Assembly (NCBI GenBank): GCA_028287185.1
Contig: JAQBQD010000136.1
Location: 1 to 33,733, forward strand
Reading direction: 5' to 3'
Origin: Gemmatimonadota bacterium
GTDB lineage: Bacteria > Gemmatimonadota > Gemmatimonadetes > Longimicrobiales > Longimicrobiaceae
Length of the DNA stretch: 33,733 bases
Both the position numbers and the translations under genes were made by a program. Position 1 is the first letter of the stretch. The number at the start of each line of letters is the position of its first letter. Under the pieces are notes generated by a model that was given only the letters and a program-made list of their open reading frames with translations, did not search any database and was not told the DNA's origin. Of this stretch, positions 1-7,335 are shown piece after piece.

Positions 1-134
1 GCCGGCACCACGCCAGTGCCCGCCACGCCCCGGCGCACCACACGGCCGCCCGCAAGCACGCGACGGTTCGGAAGCACGCCGCGGCCGGCACGCACCGCGC
101 CCGCCCCGTGCACCGCACGCGCCGCCACCGGTAG
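1..134 (+). CDS. C-terminal tail of a truncated basic, His/Arg/Ala-rich protein (5' end outside window)
   Basis: Reading from base 3, an open frame runs to a TAG at 132-134. Almost every codon in this frame ends in G or C (exceptions include one AGT and one GTT), whereas the competing frame 1 has many A-ending codons, so this frame looks coding. The visible 43 residues are low complexity, rich in His, Arg, Ala and Lys, and contain AARKHATVRKHAA-like alternation, as seen in histone-like or nucleic-acid-binding tails. No domain can be identified and the rest of the protein lies upstream. A hairpin terminator follows at 218-252. It could instead be non-coding GC-rich spacer. Confidence 0.4.
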   Translation, partial: RHHASARHAPAHHTAARKHATVRKHAAAGTHRARPVHRTRRHR

Positions 135-217
135 AACGTCAGCCGGCCGGGCGACGGATGAGGTCGGCGCAGTCGATGGCGGATGTGGATGATGATCGTC
201 GACGGATGAGAATCCGA

Positions 218-252
218 GAAGGCCGCTGCTCCCTGACGGGGCGGCGGCCTTC
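218..252. terminator. Hairpin terminator
   Basis: GAAGGCCGC (218-226) pairs perfectly with GCGGCCTTC (244-252) across a 17-base loop that can itself add GC pairs. There is no clear T tract, as for most terminators in this window. It would end the gene whose tail stops at 134. Confidence 0.6.
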
Positions 253-335
253 GTCGATCCTGGCGCGGAGGGGGCGGTTGAGCCGGCGGCGGTCGCCGGG
301 ATCGTGGAACCCGGCGTTCGCCCGGCGCCCTCGGA

Positions 336-388
336 TTGAACCCCGGGGCCGCGACGGCAATCCGCCCCACCCTCGCGGGGCTGTTCGG
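336..388. repeat. Dispersed intergenic repeat family 2, copy A
   Basis: This segment aligns with 12385-12438: both read TTGA, ACCCCGGGGC, a GGCA core, ATCCGCCC, ACCC, GCG, GGGC and GTTCG in the same order, with small indels. Both copies lie just downstream of a CGCCCTCGG segment and in spacers without genes. Seen directly; function unknown. Confidence 0.5.
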
Positions 389-542
389 CGTGGCCGCGGG
401 TGTGTCGGAGGTCGGCCGGTGTCGTCGAGGTGGTGCGCGGGTAGATGCGGGTGGCGGACGGGAGGAGATCGAGATGGAGCGCGGGCGCTGTTGTCCGATG
501 GCGGGGTTCGGTAGATTGGCGGCTCCCCGTGAACCCGGACGC

Positions 543-1556
543 ATGGCGCAGCGAGACGCAGGCACGCACGACCACGACGAGCGCCCGGCGCGTGCGGTCC
601 TGGTGTTCCTGGACGGCGTCGGCATCGGCGCGGACGCGCCGGGCAACCCGTTCGCGGCGGCGCGGATGCCGGGCATCGAAGGGCTTCTCGGCGGGCGGCG
701 GCCGCTGCGCGAGCACCTGGACGGCGGTGGGCGGATCGACGGCGGGCGTGCGGTGCTGGTGGCGGCGGATGCGACGCTGGGGGTGGCGGGCCTGCCGCAG
801 AGCGGGACGGGGCAGACCACGCTGCTGACGGGCAGGAACGCCGCGGCGGAGTACGGGCGCCACTTCGGGCCGTGGGTGCCGACGGGGCTGCGCGAGATGC
901 TGGGGCGCGAGAACCTGCTGGCGCGCGCGCGGGCGGCGGGCCGGCGGCCGGCGTTCGCCAACGCGTATCCGATCGCCTCCATCGACGCGGATCCGCGCAT
1001 CTTCCGGCGGCCGGCGGCGCCTCCGCTCGCGGCCATCTCCGCCGGCTGCCTGGACCGCGACCTCGCCGAGCTGGCGGCGGGGCGCGCCGTCGCGTCATCC
1101 ATCACCAACGAGCAGTGGCGCCGCCACCTGGGCGACGAGCTGGCGCAGGTGACGCCCCAGGAAGCCGGCCGCCGGCTCGCCGCGATCACGGCCGGCGCGG
1201 ACGTGACGCTCTTCGCGCACTACGACACCGACCACGTGGGCCACCGGGGCGACGCGGCGAGTGCGGTCGCCGCGGTGGAGAAGGTGGATGCGTTCCTCGG
1301 CGCGCTGGCCGACGCGCTGCCGCCGGACGCGCTGCTGGTGGTGGCGAGCGACCACGGCAACCTGGAGGACCCGTCCGCCGCGCACACGCTGAACCCCGTG
1401 CCCGTGATCGCAGCCGGCCCGGGGCGCATGGCGCTGGCGGAGCGCGTCCGCAGCCTGGCGGACGTGACGCCGGCGATGCTGTGGCTGCTGGGCATCGCGG
1501 CGGACGCGGTGGATTCACCCGGGGCTTTCATCAACCGAAGCGACCTCACGAGCTGA
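543..1556 (+). CDS. Alkaline-phosphatase-superfamily metalloenzyme (iPGM/phosphopentomutase-like)
   Basis: A 337-residue protein of the metalloenzyme (PF01676-like) branch of the alkaline phosphatase superfamily. Visible metal-site motifs are LDGVGIG with D24, SGTGQTTLLTG with the likely nucleophile T92 or T93, HYDTDHVGH with D228/H231, ASDHGN with D270/H271, and H281 just before NPVPVI. These fit a two-metal phosphatase or phosphomutase; the substrate cannot be deduced. It is shorter than 2,3-bisphosphoglycerate-independent phosphoglycerate mutase. I chose ATG 543 because conservation begins there and a TAGATT box lies 25 bases upstream; a longer frame reaches back to 336 but crosses the repeat. 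The HAD phosphatase follows after 16 bases, so the two form a likely operon of phosphate-ester hydrolases. Confidence 0.85.
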   Translation: MAQRDAGTHDHDERPARAVLVFLDGVGIGADAPGNPFAAARMPGIEGLLGGRRPLREHLDGGGRIDGGRAVLVAADATLGVAGLPQSGTGQTTLLTGRNAAAEYGRHFGPWVPTGLREMLGRENLLARARAAGRRPAFANAYPIASIDADPRIFRRPAAPPLAAISAGCLDRDLAELAAGRAVASSITNEQWRRHLGDELAQVTPQEAGRRLAAITAGADVTLFAHYDTDHVGHRGDAASAVAAVEKVDAFLGALADALPPDALLVVASDHGNLEDPSAAHTLNPVPVIAAGPGRMALAERVRSLADVTPAMLWLLGIAADAVDSPGAFINRSDLTS

Positions 1557-1572
1557 CTGCGGGGATAGACGG

Positions 1573-2226
1573 ATGGGATTGAAGGGGATACGCGCCGTTC
1601 TGTACGACTTCGACGGGACGCTGGCGGACAGCACGGAGCTCATCATGCGCTGCTACCGCCACACCATGCGAGAGCACCTGGGCGACGTGCCGCCGGACGA
1701 CGTGTGGCTGGCGGGATTCGGGATGACGCTGGAAAGCCAGATCGCCCGCTTCGCCCGCAGCGACGTCGAGGCGGTGGAGATGCTGGACACCTACCGCGCC
1801 TACCAGCGCATCCACCACGACGACCTGCTGCGCCCCTTTCCCGGCGCCGCCGAGACGGTCGCCGAACTGGAGCGCCGCGGCGTGCCCATGGCCATCGTCA
1901 CCAGCAAGCATCGCCACGCCACGCTGCAGGGCATGCACCTGTGCGGCATCGTGGAGCACTTCGACGTGATCGTCACCCCCGAGGACGTCACCCACGCCAA
2001 GCCGCACCCCGAGCCCGTGCTGAAGGCGCTGGAGATGCTGGGCGTGGCGCCTCACGAGGCCCTGTTCATCGGCGACTCGCCGCACGACATGGTGGCGGGC
2101 AGGGCCGCGGGCACCCGCGTGGCCGCCGCGCTCTGGGGCCCGTTCCCCCGCGCCCGCCTGGAAGCCGAGCACCCCGACGCCTGGCTCCGCGAGCAGCGCG
2201 ACGTGCTGGATCTGGTGGGGGGGTAA
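1573..2226 (+). CDS. HAD-family phosphatase (phosphoglycolate phosphatase/PpaX-like)
   Basis: A 217-residue subfamily IA haloacid-dehalogenase hydrolase. Motif I is DFDGTLADS with nucleophile D12 and acid/base D14. Motif II is VTSK (T110-K112), motif III the lysine in AKPHPEP (K143), and motif IV GDSPHD (G167, D168, D172). The alpha-helical cap lies between motifs I and II, roughly residues 20-88. Length and motifs match the phosphoglycolate phosphatase / pyrophosphatase PpaX group, but substrate is not readable from sequence. A GGGGA Shine-Dalgarno lies about 7 bases before the ATG, and the gene starts 16 bases after the metalloenzyme stop, indicating co-transcription. All catalytic residues are present, so activity is expected. 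Confidence 0.9.
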   Translation: MGLKGIRAVLYDFDGTLADSTELIMRCYRHTMREHLGDVPPDDVWLAGFGMTLESQIARFARSDVEAVEMLDTYRAYQRIHHDDLLRPFPGAAETVAELERRGVPMAIVTSKHRHATLQGMHLCGIVEHFDVIVTPEDVTHAKPHPEPVLKALEMLGVAPHEALFIGDSPHDMVAGRAAGTRVAAALWGPFPRARLEAEHPDAWLREQRDVLDLVGG

Positions 2227-2312
2227 CGGCCGACGCGCGGGTGGAACAACTGGCGCGGCGCGTCGTATTCGGTTTTCGATCGATGTGTGTCTCCGCAGAA
2301 CGGGAGCGTCGA

Positions 2313-2543
2313 ATGGTTCGGACCACCACGGTGCGGCTGGAGGATGGGCTGCTTTCGACACCGATTCCCGCGGCCGTGGCCAAGCGGCTGAGCCTGTCGC
2401 CCGGCTCGGACCTGCTGTGGATCGATGACGGACGAGGCGGATTCCGGGTGCAGTCCGGCACCGACAAGACGCGGAAGGTGCTGGAGGCGCACGAGCAAGC
2501 GATCGCCGATCACCGCGACGTGTTCCGAATGCTCGCCGACTGA
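2313..2543 (+). CDS. AbrB/MazE-like (SpoVT-fold) small DNA-binding protein, orphan antitoxin-like
   Basis: A 76-residue protein whose first 50 residues match the swapped-hairpin AbrB/MazE pattern: a TTVRLEDG strand, then IPAAVAKRLSLSPG, then LLWIDDGRGGFRV. The last 25 residues are charged and helical, as in antitoxin tails. ATG 2313 is preferred over ATG 2283 because GGGAG sits just upstream at about 6 bases spacing. No PIN, MazF or other toxin gene follows; a strong bidirectional hairpin (2573-2608) ends the transcript, and beyond it a RES/Xre toxin-antitoxin pair runs convergently. It may be an orphan antitoxin or a small transcription regulator. Family call is fairly secure; function is inference. 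Confidence 0.75.
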   Translation: MVRTTTVRLEDGLLSTPIPAAVAKRLSLSPGSDLLWIDDGRGGFRVQSGTDKTRKVLEAHEQAIADHRDVFRMLAD

Positions 2544-2572
2544 GCGCCGGCGCCGCATCGGACCACGCATGA

Positions 2573-2608
2573 AAAAGCTCCACCTGCCACCGGGCCGGTG
2601 GAGCTTTT
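2573..2608. terminator. Bidirectional rho-independent terminator between convergent genes
   Basis: AAAAGCTCCACC (2573-2584) and GGTGGAGCTTTT (2597-2608) form a perfect 12-bp stem with A and T tracts flanking the GC core on both strands. It lies between the AbrB-like gene (plus) and the RES toxin gene (minus) and can serve both. Confidence 0.9.
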
Positions 2609-2644
2609 CGCGTGGGGCCGGCAGCGCAGGTGACGGCCGTCCCA

Positions 2645-3265
2645 TCAGCTCGCCACGCGCACCTTCAGCTCCGCCGCGGCCGCCTGCACGACGGGATGCG
2701 CCAGGTCGAGTGCTTCCGGCGGCCCGTAGCGAAGCTGGAACGGGTGAACGCGGTCCATGAAGAGCACCGCCACGTGCCATTCGCCGCCGAACGCCGACCA
2801 CCACGTGAAGCCTGGCAAACCGAAGTCGTCGTGAAGCTTCCGCGAGATGCGCTGGGTCACGCTCCGTTCGCGCGAGCTCAGGTCGTCCGGACGGATTCCG
2901 AGCCGCACAAGGTTCTGCGGATCGCCCAGGTCCGGAAGCTGGGCGAAGATCGCATGGGGGACCCACGTCTCGACCAGCGCGAGCGGGTGGTACACGCCCG
3001 GCTGACCGCGCACGACGCGGTGAAGGTGCCCGCGTCGGATCTCGCGCGTCCCGCGGAGCGACTGCAGCACTTCGGCCAGCGCGTGAGCCGGATCGTCGAG
3101 CGCGAGGTACAGTGTGGGCACGTCGGACAGGTCGAATCGGCCGCCGGTCTGCGCTCCGCGGGGAAGCGTGTACTGTGGGGTGTGCGGCTCGCCGGGAGCG
3201 GCCGCCGCGTCCCAGGGAAACACCCTCCAGAAGGGACCGCGGAAGCCGGCGCCCGGGGAAGCCAT
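2645..3265 (-). CDS. RES-domain toxin (NAD+-degrading toxin family)
   Basis: A 206-residue RES-domain protein. The three residues that name the family are visible: R14 in FWRV, E65 in ALAEV, and S157 in TWWSAF, together with GGRF (41-44) and TLYLA (Y53). Characterised RES toxins (for example MbcT, Res) degrade cytosolic NAD+ and are neutralised by Xre/MbcA/ParS antitoxins. The start is fixed by a TGATG overlap: the antitoxin stop TGA (3267-3265) shares its last base with this ATG (3265-3263), so translation is coupled. The frame continues further upstream but that part overlaps the antitoxin gene. Length is typical for the family. NAD+ phosphorolysis or hydrolysis is inferred from the family. 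Confidence 0.9.
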   Translation of the reverse strand: MASPGAGFRGPFWRVFPWDAAAAPGEPHTPQYTLPRGAQTGGRFDLSDVPTLYLALDDPAHALAEVLQSLRGTREIRRGHLHRVVRGQPGVYHPLALVETWVPHAIFAQLPDLGDPQNLVRLGIRPDDLSSRERSVTQRISRKLHDDFGLPGFTWWSAFGGEWHVAVLFMDRVHPFQLRYGPPEALDLAHPVVQAAAAELKVRVAS

Positions 3266-3912
3266 CACATGTAGGCCCCGTGCTCCGTCGCGTTCACCGC
3301 CTGCAGCACGTCCGCGAGGCTGCCCTCCTGGAGCGCCTGCACCGCCGTTCGGCCGCCCAGCGCGTGCTGCTCCGTCAGCAGCCAATCGGGAATCACGTCG
3401 GGATCGAGGAACTGACCAAGCTCCTGCACCACCACGGCCAGGTACGCCAGGAGGTGCCCGTTCTCCGCGTTGGGCACGTCCGCTCCCTGCTTCCACGCCA
3501 CCAGGCGCGAGCGGTGGACCCCGAGCAGCTCCGCCATCTGTGAGTCGCTGGAAAAGCCTCGCCGCGCGCGGAGGTAGTCCGCCATCGTGATGGATTGCTC
3601 GAATGACGGGCGTGCACCGGGCCGTTGCGCGGGGCGGCGAAGCTCCGTCACCTGCGCCCCGGCTGAGAGGCCGATGGAAGCACCTCCGGCTGCGAACTCC
3701 GACGATGCGCTCGCCTTGCCTTTCGATGCGTGCTGCGGGGTCCTGTCCGTCCTCAGGGCAGTAAGTTTGTTTCTAGCGTTGGTGCTCACAGAGCTCCGCA
3801 GGTTCTTGAACGCACCGGGGGTCTTGCCCGCGTTGCCCTTTTTCACGGGCTCGTCGGCACGATCCGCCGAAGCTTGCTTCTTCTGCCCGGGCGGGCGATC
3901 GGGTTTCTTCAT
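3265..3912 (-). CDS. Xre/MbcA/ParS-type antitoxin (DUF2384) with a long basic N-terminal extension
   Basis: A 215-residue protein. Residues about 110-150 are a helix-turn-helix (SDSQMAELLGVHRSRLVAWK), and residues about 172-210 are the MbcA/ParS toxin-binding domain with IPDWLLTEQ and ALQEGSLADVLQAV. The first ~105 residues are rich in Lys, Arg, Ser and Ala with no predicted fold, so the protein is clearly longer than usual Xre antitoxins, which are around 130-150 residues. ATG 3912 has a strong GGAGG Shine-Dalgarno about 5 bases upstream, supporting the extended form. It overlaps the RES toxin gene (TGATG). Such antitoxins normally repress their own promoter; a CGTTTAAACG palindrome at 3924-3933 immediately upstream is a possible operator. 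Confidence 0.85.
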   Translation of the reverse strand: MKKPDRPPGQKKQASADRADEPVKKGNAGKTPGAFKNLRSSVSTNARNKLTALRTDRTPQHASKGKASASSEFAAGGASIGLSAGAQVTELRRPAQRPGARPSFEQSITMADYLRARRGFSSDSQMAELLGVHRSRLVAWKQGADVPNAENGHLLAYLAVVVQELGQFLDPDVIPDWLLTEQHALGGRTAVQALQEGSLADVLQAVNATEHGAYM

Positions 3913-3923
3913 CCAGCCTCCAG

Positions 3924-3933
3924 CGTTTAAACG
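3924..3933. promoter_or_regulatory. Palindrome, candidate antitoxin operator
   Basis: CGTTTAAACG is a perfect 10-bp palindrome located 12-21 bases upstream of the antitoxin ATG, overlapping the expected leader. AT-rich palindromes at this place are typical autoregulation sites of Xre antitoxins; binding here is inference. Confidence 0.35.
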
Positions 3934-4146
3934 AGGTACACATCTATGTTGCGCACGTGCGGGAGAGAAATCAAGGCGGTCCACGACGGAAACGTGCAGC
4001 AGTGTCGCGTGCTGAACGCGACATCCTCGCGATGTGGCGCGGCTCTCCGGGGCGCTGTTCCTTCGGATACCAACGAGCGCACGTGCCATCGGCTCGCCCG
4101 GGACAGCGCCGCGAGGGGCCTTTCCACTTCGGTCATTTCCCCACCT

Positions 4147-4175
4147 TTGCGCCGGCCGCCGTCCCCCGCTATCTT
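4147..4175 (+). promoter_or_regulatory. Putative promoter for the saccharopine-dehydrogenase-family gene
   Basis: TTGCGC (4147-4152), a 17-bp spacer, then TATCTT (4170-4175). The -10 follows the TANNTT pattern seen before several genes here. The leader to ATG 4287 would be about 105 bases. Confidence 0.45.
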
Positions 4176-4286
4176 CCGCGCCTGTTCGCGGCCGGGCCCG
4201 TGCCCGCGCCCGCGTGAGGTGGCGTTCGCGTCCCGGCCCCGTCGCGGCCGGGATTGTCCTTTTGTCCCACGATGGAGCTGATCCCC

Positions 4287-5468
4287 ATGCGCATGCTCGT
4301 GCTCGGTGCGGGCCTACAGGGCTGTGCCTGTGCCTACGACCTGCTCGCCCACACGGACCACGACGTGGTGCTGGCCGACCTCAACGTGGGCGCGCTGCCG
4401 GCCTTCCTGCAGCCGTACCTGGGCGGGCGGCTGAGGGCGGTGCAGGTGGACGCCGCGAACGAGGCCTCCATCCGTGGCGTCATGCAGGGCGTGGCGGCCA
4501 CCATGAGCGCCTTCCCGTACTACTTCAACGGCGACATGGCGCGCCTGGCGGTGGAGGCCGGCTCGCACTTCTGCGACCTGGGCGGCAACACCGAGATCGT
4601 GTGGGAGCAGAAGAAGCTGGCAGACCAGGCTTCTTCCAGAAGCGTGAGCGTGGTGCCCGACTGCGGGCTGGCGCCGGGCATGGTCAACATCCTGTCGCAG
4701 TTCGGCATCGACCGGCTGGACAAGGTCGAGGCCGTGCGCATCAAGGTGGGCGGCCTGCCGCAGAACCCCACGCCGCCGCTCAACTACCAGATCGTCTACA
4801 GCATCGAGGGGATGCTGGACTATTACACGACGCTCTCGTGGGTGCTGCGCGACGGCAAGCCGCTGCAGGTGAAGGCGCTCACCGAGATCGAGGAGCTGGA
4901 CTTTCCCGGCGCCGGCACGCTGGAGGCGTTCCACACCGCGGGCGGCCTGAGCACGATGGCCGACCGGTACGAGGGGCGCATCCCGAGGATGGAGTACAAG
5001 ACGCTGCGCTACCCGGGGCACGCGAAGATCATGGAGGCCGTGCGCGACATGGGGCTGCTCGGGATGGAGCCGGTGCAGGTGAAGGACAGCCGGACGCGCG
5101 AGGTGAAGGAGATCATCCCCCGCGACTTCTTCATCAGCGCCGTGGGCCCGTCGCTGCGCAAGGACTACAAGGAGAGCCCGGACCTCGTCGCCCTGCGCGT
5201 GGAGGCCGAGGGCACGCGCGACGGCAAGCACGCCGTCGTGCGCTTCGACCTGCTGGACAAGTACGACGCCGAGACGGGCATCACCGCCATGATGCGCACC
5301 ACGGGCTTCTCGCTCGCCATCACCGGAGCGCTGCAGGCCGCCGGCCGCGTGAAGCCCGGCGTCTGGACGCCCGACGAGGCGATGCCCGCCGCCGAGTACA
5401 TCGACGAGCTGGCCAAGCGCGGCGTGGTGATCTACGAGAGCGTCATCACCCCCGAGGGCGCGAAGTAG
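4287..5468 (+). CDS. Saccharopine dehydrogenase / L-lysine 6-dehydrogenase family protein
   Basis: A 393-residue NAD(P)-dependent enzyme. The N-terminus MRMLVLGAGLQG is a Rossmann GxGxxG (G7, G9, G12), followed by VVLADLN, the acidic end of strand 2 typical of NAD binding, and an FPYYFNG/CDLGGN region seen in the LYS9 / lysine-6-dehydrogenase group, then PDCGLAPGMVNIL. The C-terminal half (about residues 140-390) is the substrate domain. Related enzymes oxidise saccharopine or lysine epsilon-amines; which substrate applies is unknown. ATG 4287 is preferred because GGAG (4274-4277) lies 9 bases before it; 4272 and 4254 are possible in-frame alternatives. It stands alone, ended by the hairpin at 5497-5539. 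Confidence 0.85.
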   Translation: MRMLVLGAGLQGCACAYDLLAHTDHDVVLADLNVGALPAFLQPYLGGRLRAVQVDAANEASIRGVMQGVAATMSAFPYYFNGDMARLAVEAGSHFCDLGGNTEIVWEQKKLADQASSRSVSVVPDCGLAPGMVNILSQFGIDRLDKVEAVRIKVGGLPQNPTPPLNYQIVYSIEGMLDYYTTLSWVLRDGKPLQVKALTEIEELDFPGAGTLEAFHTAGGLSTMADRYEGRIPRMEYKTLRYPGHAKIMEAVRDMGLLGMEPVQVKDSRTREVKEIIPRDFFISAVGPSLRKDYKESPDLVALRVEAEGTRDGKHAVVRFDLLDKYDAETGITAMMRTTGFSLAITGALQAAGRVKPGVWTPDEAMPAAEYIDELAKRGVVIYESVITPEGAK

Positions 5469-5796
5469 CACCTCCGGCGAGTCGATCTTCGCGAACACGA
5501 CGAAGGGCGCCCCGGAGATCCGCGGGCGTCCTTCGTCGTTCGGTGCATCCTCCCAGGCCCGTCACCTGCGCGTCGTCTTCGCCGGCGCTTCGCCGTGGAC
5601 GGAATTCGGCCGACCTCATCGGTCGACCGCCGCCGGCTGGACATCATCGGAGGATCGAGTGGCGAGAGTGCCGCCATTCCGGCTCGCCGGCAGTCCGCCA
5701 AGCGTGCGTCGATCATGGTCCAGCGGCGGGGAAGCCCCCGCCCGCGATCTCCGCGGACGGGTGCTTCCTCAACTCGCGGATCGACCGGCGGACGCG
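5469..5796. other. Convergent intergenic region
   Basis: About 330 bases between convergent genes. It contains the terminator at 5497-5539 and otherwise only spacer rich in TCGA/GATC words (around 5610-5660). A GTG at 5659 has a good GGAGG before it, but the frame runs antisense to the lipoprotein gene and is not supported. Confidence 0.5.
5497..5539. terminator. Long-stem hairpin terminator
   Basis: Bases 5497-5512 pair with 5524-5539 over 16 positions with one G-T wobble, around an 11-base loop. It lies just after the dehydrogenase stop. Confidence 0.75.
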
Positions 5797-6726
5797 TCAG
5801 AAGTTGCGGTTCCAGGTGCCGATGGCGTAGTTGTCGGCCTCGTTGGACTCGTAGACCACGTCGTTGACGTCGGCCCAGACGTGGTACTCGTTGTGGGCGA
5901 TGGGCGACGAGTCGGGGTAGGCGAAGGTGTAGCAGCTTCCCGCGGCGATGGAGGGGGTGGCGAGCATCACCTGGCGGACCCACGAGCCGCCGCCCGTCCA
6001 CGGCGCCACCCAGTGCCAGTAGCGCGTGGTGGTCGCCGCGGAGGTCGCCGCGCCGTTGTTGCAGATGCTGAACACCACGACGGGGTTCCCGAACGCGTCC
6101 ACGAGCGTGGGGTTGATGGCGCCCACGTACAGGTTGGGCAGGGGCACCGCCTCTTCGAAGATCACGTCGATGAAGTAGGTGCTGTAGCTGCCCTGCGTGG
6201 GCATGGCGCCGGTGGGCTGGCCGTAGTAGCTGAAGTCGGCCGTCAGCGGCCCGCTCACCATGGGGTTGTTCTGGAGTGCGCCGAACGTCTTCACCTGCAT
6301 GGCGTTGGTGTTCACCGACACGCGGTAGCTGGTGCTCACCCCGATGTTGACGGGCGTGGCGAGCATCACGGTCTGCCATCCGTTGCCGGTGCCCGAGAAG
6401 CTCGCCGAGCCCAGCTTCGTGCCGCCGTCCGTCCACAGCTTGGCGGTGTTGGCGCCCGTCTCGCCGTCGGCGCGGTAGAAGCGGAAGCCCACGATCTTGC
6501 CCGCCTTCGAGGTACGGAAGCGCGTCGCCACCTCCCAGCCTCCCGTAGCGTCGATGGTGGACGCGGGCGTCGACCCGCCGAAGAGGTTCCAGCGCGCGCC
6601 CACGGGCGCCGTCGCCAGGTGGGGAACGGTCGGCCGCGCCGAGCCTGTCGGCTGCAGGGGATCGTTGTCCGAGCAGGCGGCGAGCACCAGCACGGCCGCG
6701 ATGGACGTGAGAATTCGCTTGTTCAT
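5797..6726 (-). CDS. Secreted lipoprotein with DUF4082 and CARDB domains
   Basis: A 309-residue predicted lipoprotein. The N-terminus MNKRILTSIAAVLVLAACS is a lipoprotein signal peptide with lipobox LAAC and lipidated C18. Residues about 45-190 match the DUF4082 beta-sandwich: an EVATRFRTSKAGKIVGFRFYR-like segment, GNGWQTVMLATPVNI, and STYFIDVIFEE at its end. DUF4082 is usually found in exported surface or glycan-associated proteins. Residues about 192-309 look like a CARDB/CARD-type adhesion domain ending DVVYESNEADNYA. The start at 6726 is set by the signal peptide, with AGGA about 10 bases upstream. It has no operon partner; its role is probably cell-surface adhesion or matrix, which is inference. 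Confidence 0.8.
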   Translation of the reverse strand: MNKRILTSIAAVLVLAACSDNDPLQPTGSARPTVPHLATAPVGARWNLFGGSTPASTIDATGGWEVATRFRTSKAGKIVGFRFYRADGETGANTAKLWTDGGTKLGSASFSGTGNGWQTVMLATPVNIGVSTSYRVSVNTNAMQVKTFGALQNNPMVSGPLTADFSYYGQPTGAMPTQGSYSTYFIDVIFEEAVPLPNLYVGAINPTLVDAFGNPVVVFSICNNGAATSAATTTRYWHWVAPWTGGGSWVRQVMLATPSIAAGSCYTFAYPDSSPIAHNEYHVWADVNDVVYESNEADNYAIGTWNRNF

Positions 6727-7055
6727 TGGAGTCTGTCCTGGTCGTTCGGTTGAGGCGTGCCGACCGGGCCGCCGCACGCCGCGAGTGTGCCCACGCCTTC
6801 CGCACGCGAGGCGGTGAAGCGGGTCCTCCGGGCGGACCTCCCTTCCGCTGGATGGCCGTGTCTCGGAAGGGCGGCGGACGGACGGCGTGCCGGCACGCTC
6901 CTTCGTCCGCGGACCCCGCCGCGTGATCCGGAGCGCGCACGTTACGTGGCCCGGGCGGGGACGCTCGATCGAACGAGGGCGAGCGGTCGTGCGAGGAGGG
7001 TGAGCGGGGGCTTCCTCCGAGACGCCGAGGCTTGGGCGATGGCCTGCGGAGAACG

Positions 7056-7092
7056 CCGAGCCCCGTCCGCAGGATCCGCAGACGGGGCTCGG
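7056..7092. terminator. Hairpin terminator
   Basis: CCGAGCCCCGTC (7056-7067) pairs perfectly with GACGGGGCTCGG (7081-7092), loop 13 bases. It lies between two minus-strand genes. Confidence 0.65.
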
Positions 7093-7234
7093 TGATACGG
7101 CAGGGGGCAGGCTGGAGTCCCTGCTCGCTCGGCCGAGGATGCCGGCGGCGGTCTCTCGCGAGAACCCTGCGTTGTCGGGCGATGTCCTCGGACGTTCCGA
7201 CGCCGTCGATGATCGGGAGCGTGCATGAAACGCA

Positions 7235-7270
7235 GAGGGAGGGAGTCGGCATACGCCGGCTCCCTCCCTC
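7235..7270. terminator. Hairpin terminator after the chemoreceptor gene
   Basis: A 16-bp stem (7235-7250 with 7255-7270, one G-T wobble) around a 4-base loop ATAC. It sits 65 bases downstream of the chemoreceptor stop on the minus strand and probably ends the two-gene operon. Confidence 0.75.
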
Positions 7271-7335
7271 GCTGTCGATCAACCGATGCGGTTCCGCGGT
7301 GCCCCTGGCGCCGCGCCTCCGGCTGCTGCGGAAGG

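Larger units (their letters stand above)
135..542. other. Intergenic region with terminator, repeat copy and putative promoter
   Basis: About 400 bases without a convincing gene. It holds a hairpin terminator (218-252), one copy of a dispersed spacer repeat (336-388; second copy at 12385-12438) and a possible -10 box TAGATT at 512-517 ahead of the gene starting at 543. Longer open frames here on either strand have no recognisable domain and poor codon pattern. Confidence 0.6.
3913..4286. other. Divergent intergenic region between the toxin-antitoxin operon and the dehydrogenase
   Basis: About 370 bases without a supported gene. Near the antitoxin start it is locally AT-richer, with the palindrome CGTTTAAACG (3924-3933) and an ACAT-CT-ATGT dyad (3940-3949), both candidate operators. 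The promoter for the plus-strand dehydrogenase (4147-4175) lies at the other end. Confidence 0.5.
6727..7335. other. Long intergenic region with two strong hairpins
   Basis: About 600 bases between two minus-strand genes with no supported reading frame. It holds perfect hairpins at 7056-7092 and 7235-7270. The promoter of the lipoprotein gene at 6726 must lie in the left part, but I see no convincing -35/-10 pair. A small RNA could be hidden between the hairpins; nothing in sequence shows it directly. Confidence 0.5.

Noticed and set aside
139..1098. Minus-strand frame of 319 codons at the window start
   Set aside because: Pro/Arg/Ala-rich, crosses the spacer repeat and the metalloenzyme gene; no domain.
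5659..6753. Plus-strand frame of 364 codons with GGAGG five bases before a GTG
   Set aside because: It is almost wholly antisense to the DUF4082/CARDB lipoprotein, has a Val/Gly/Arg shadow composition and no domain; the good ribosome site is most likely chance.
6757..7095. Plus-strand frame of 112 codons in the long spacer
   Set aside because: No ribosome site, no domain, runs into the hairpin at 7056; treated as non-coding.
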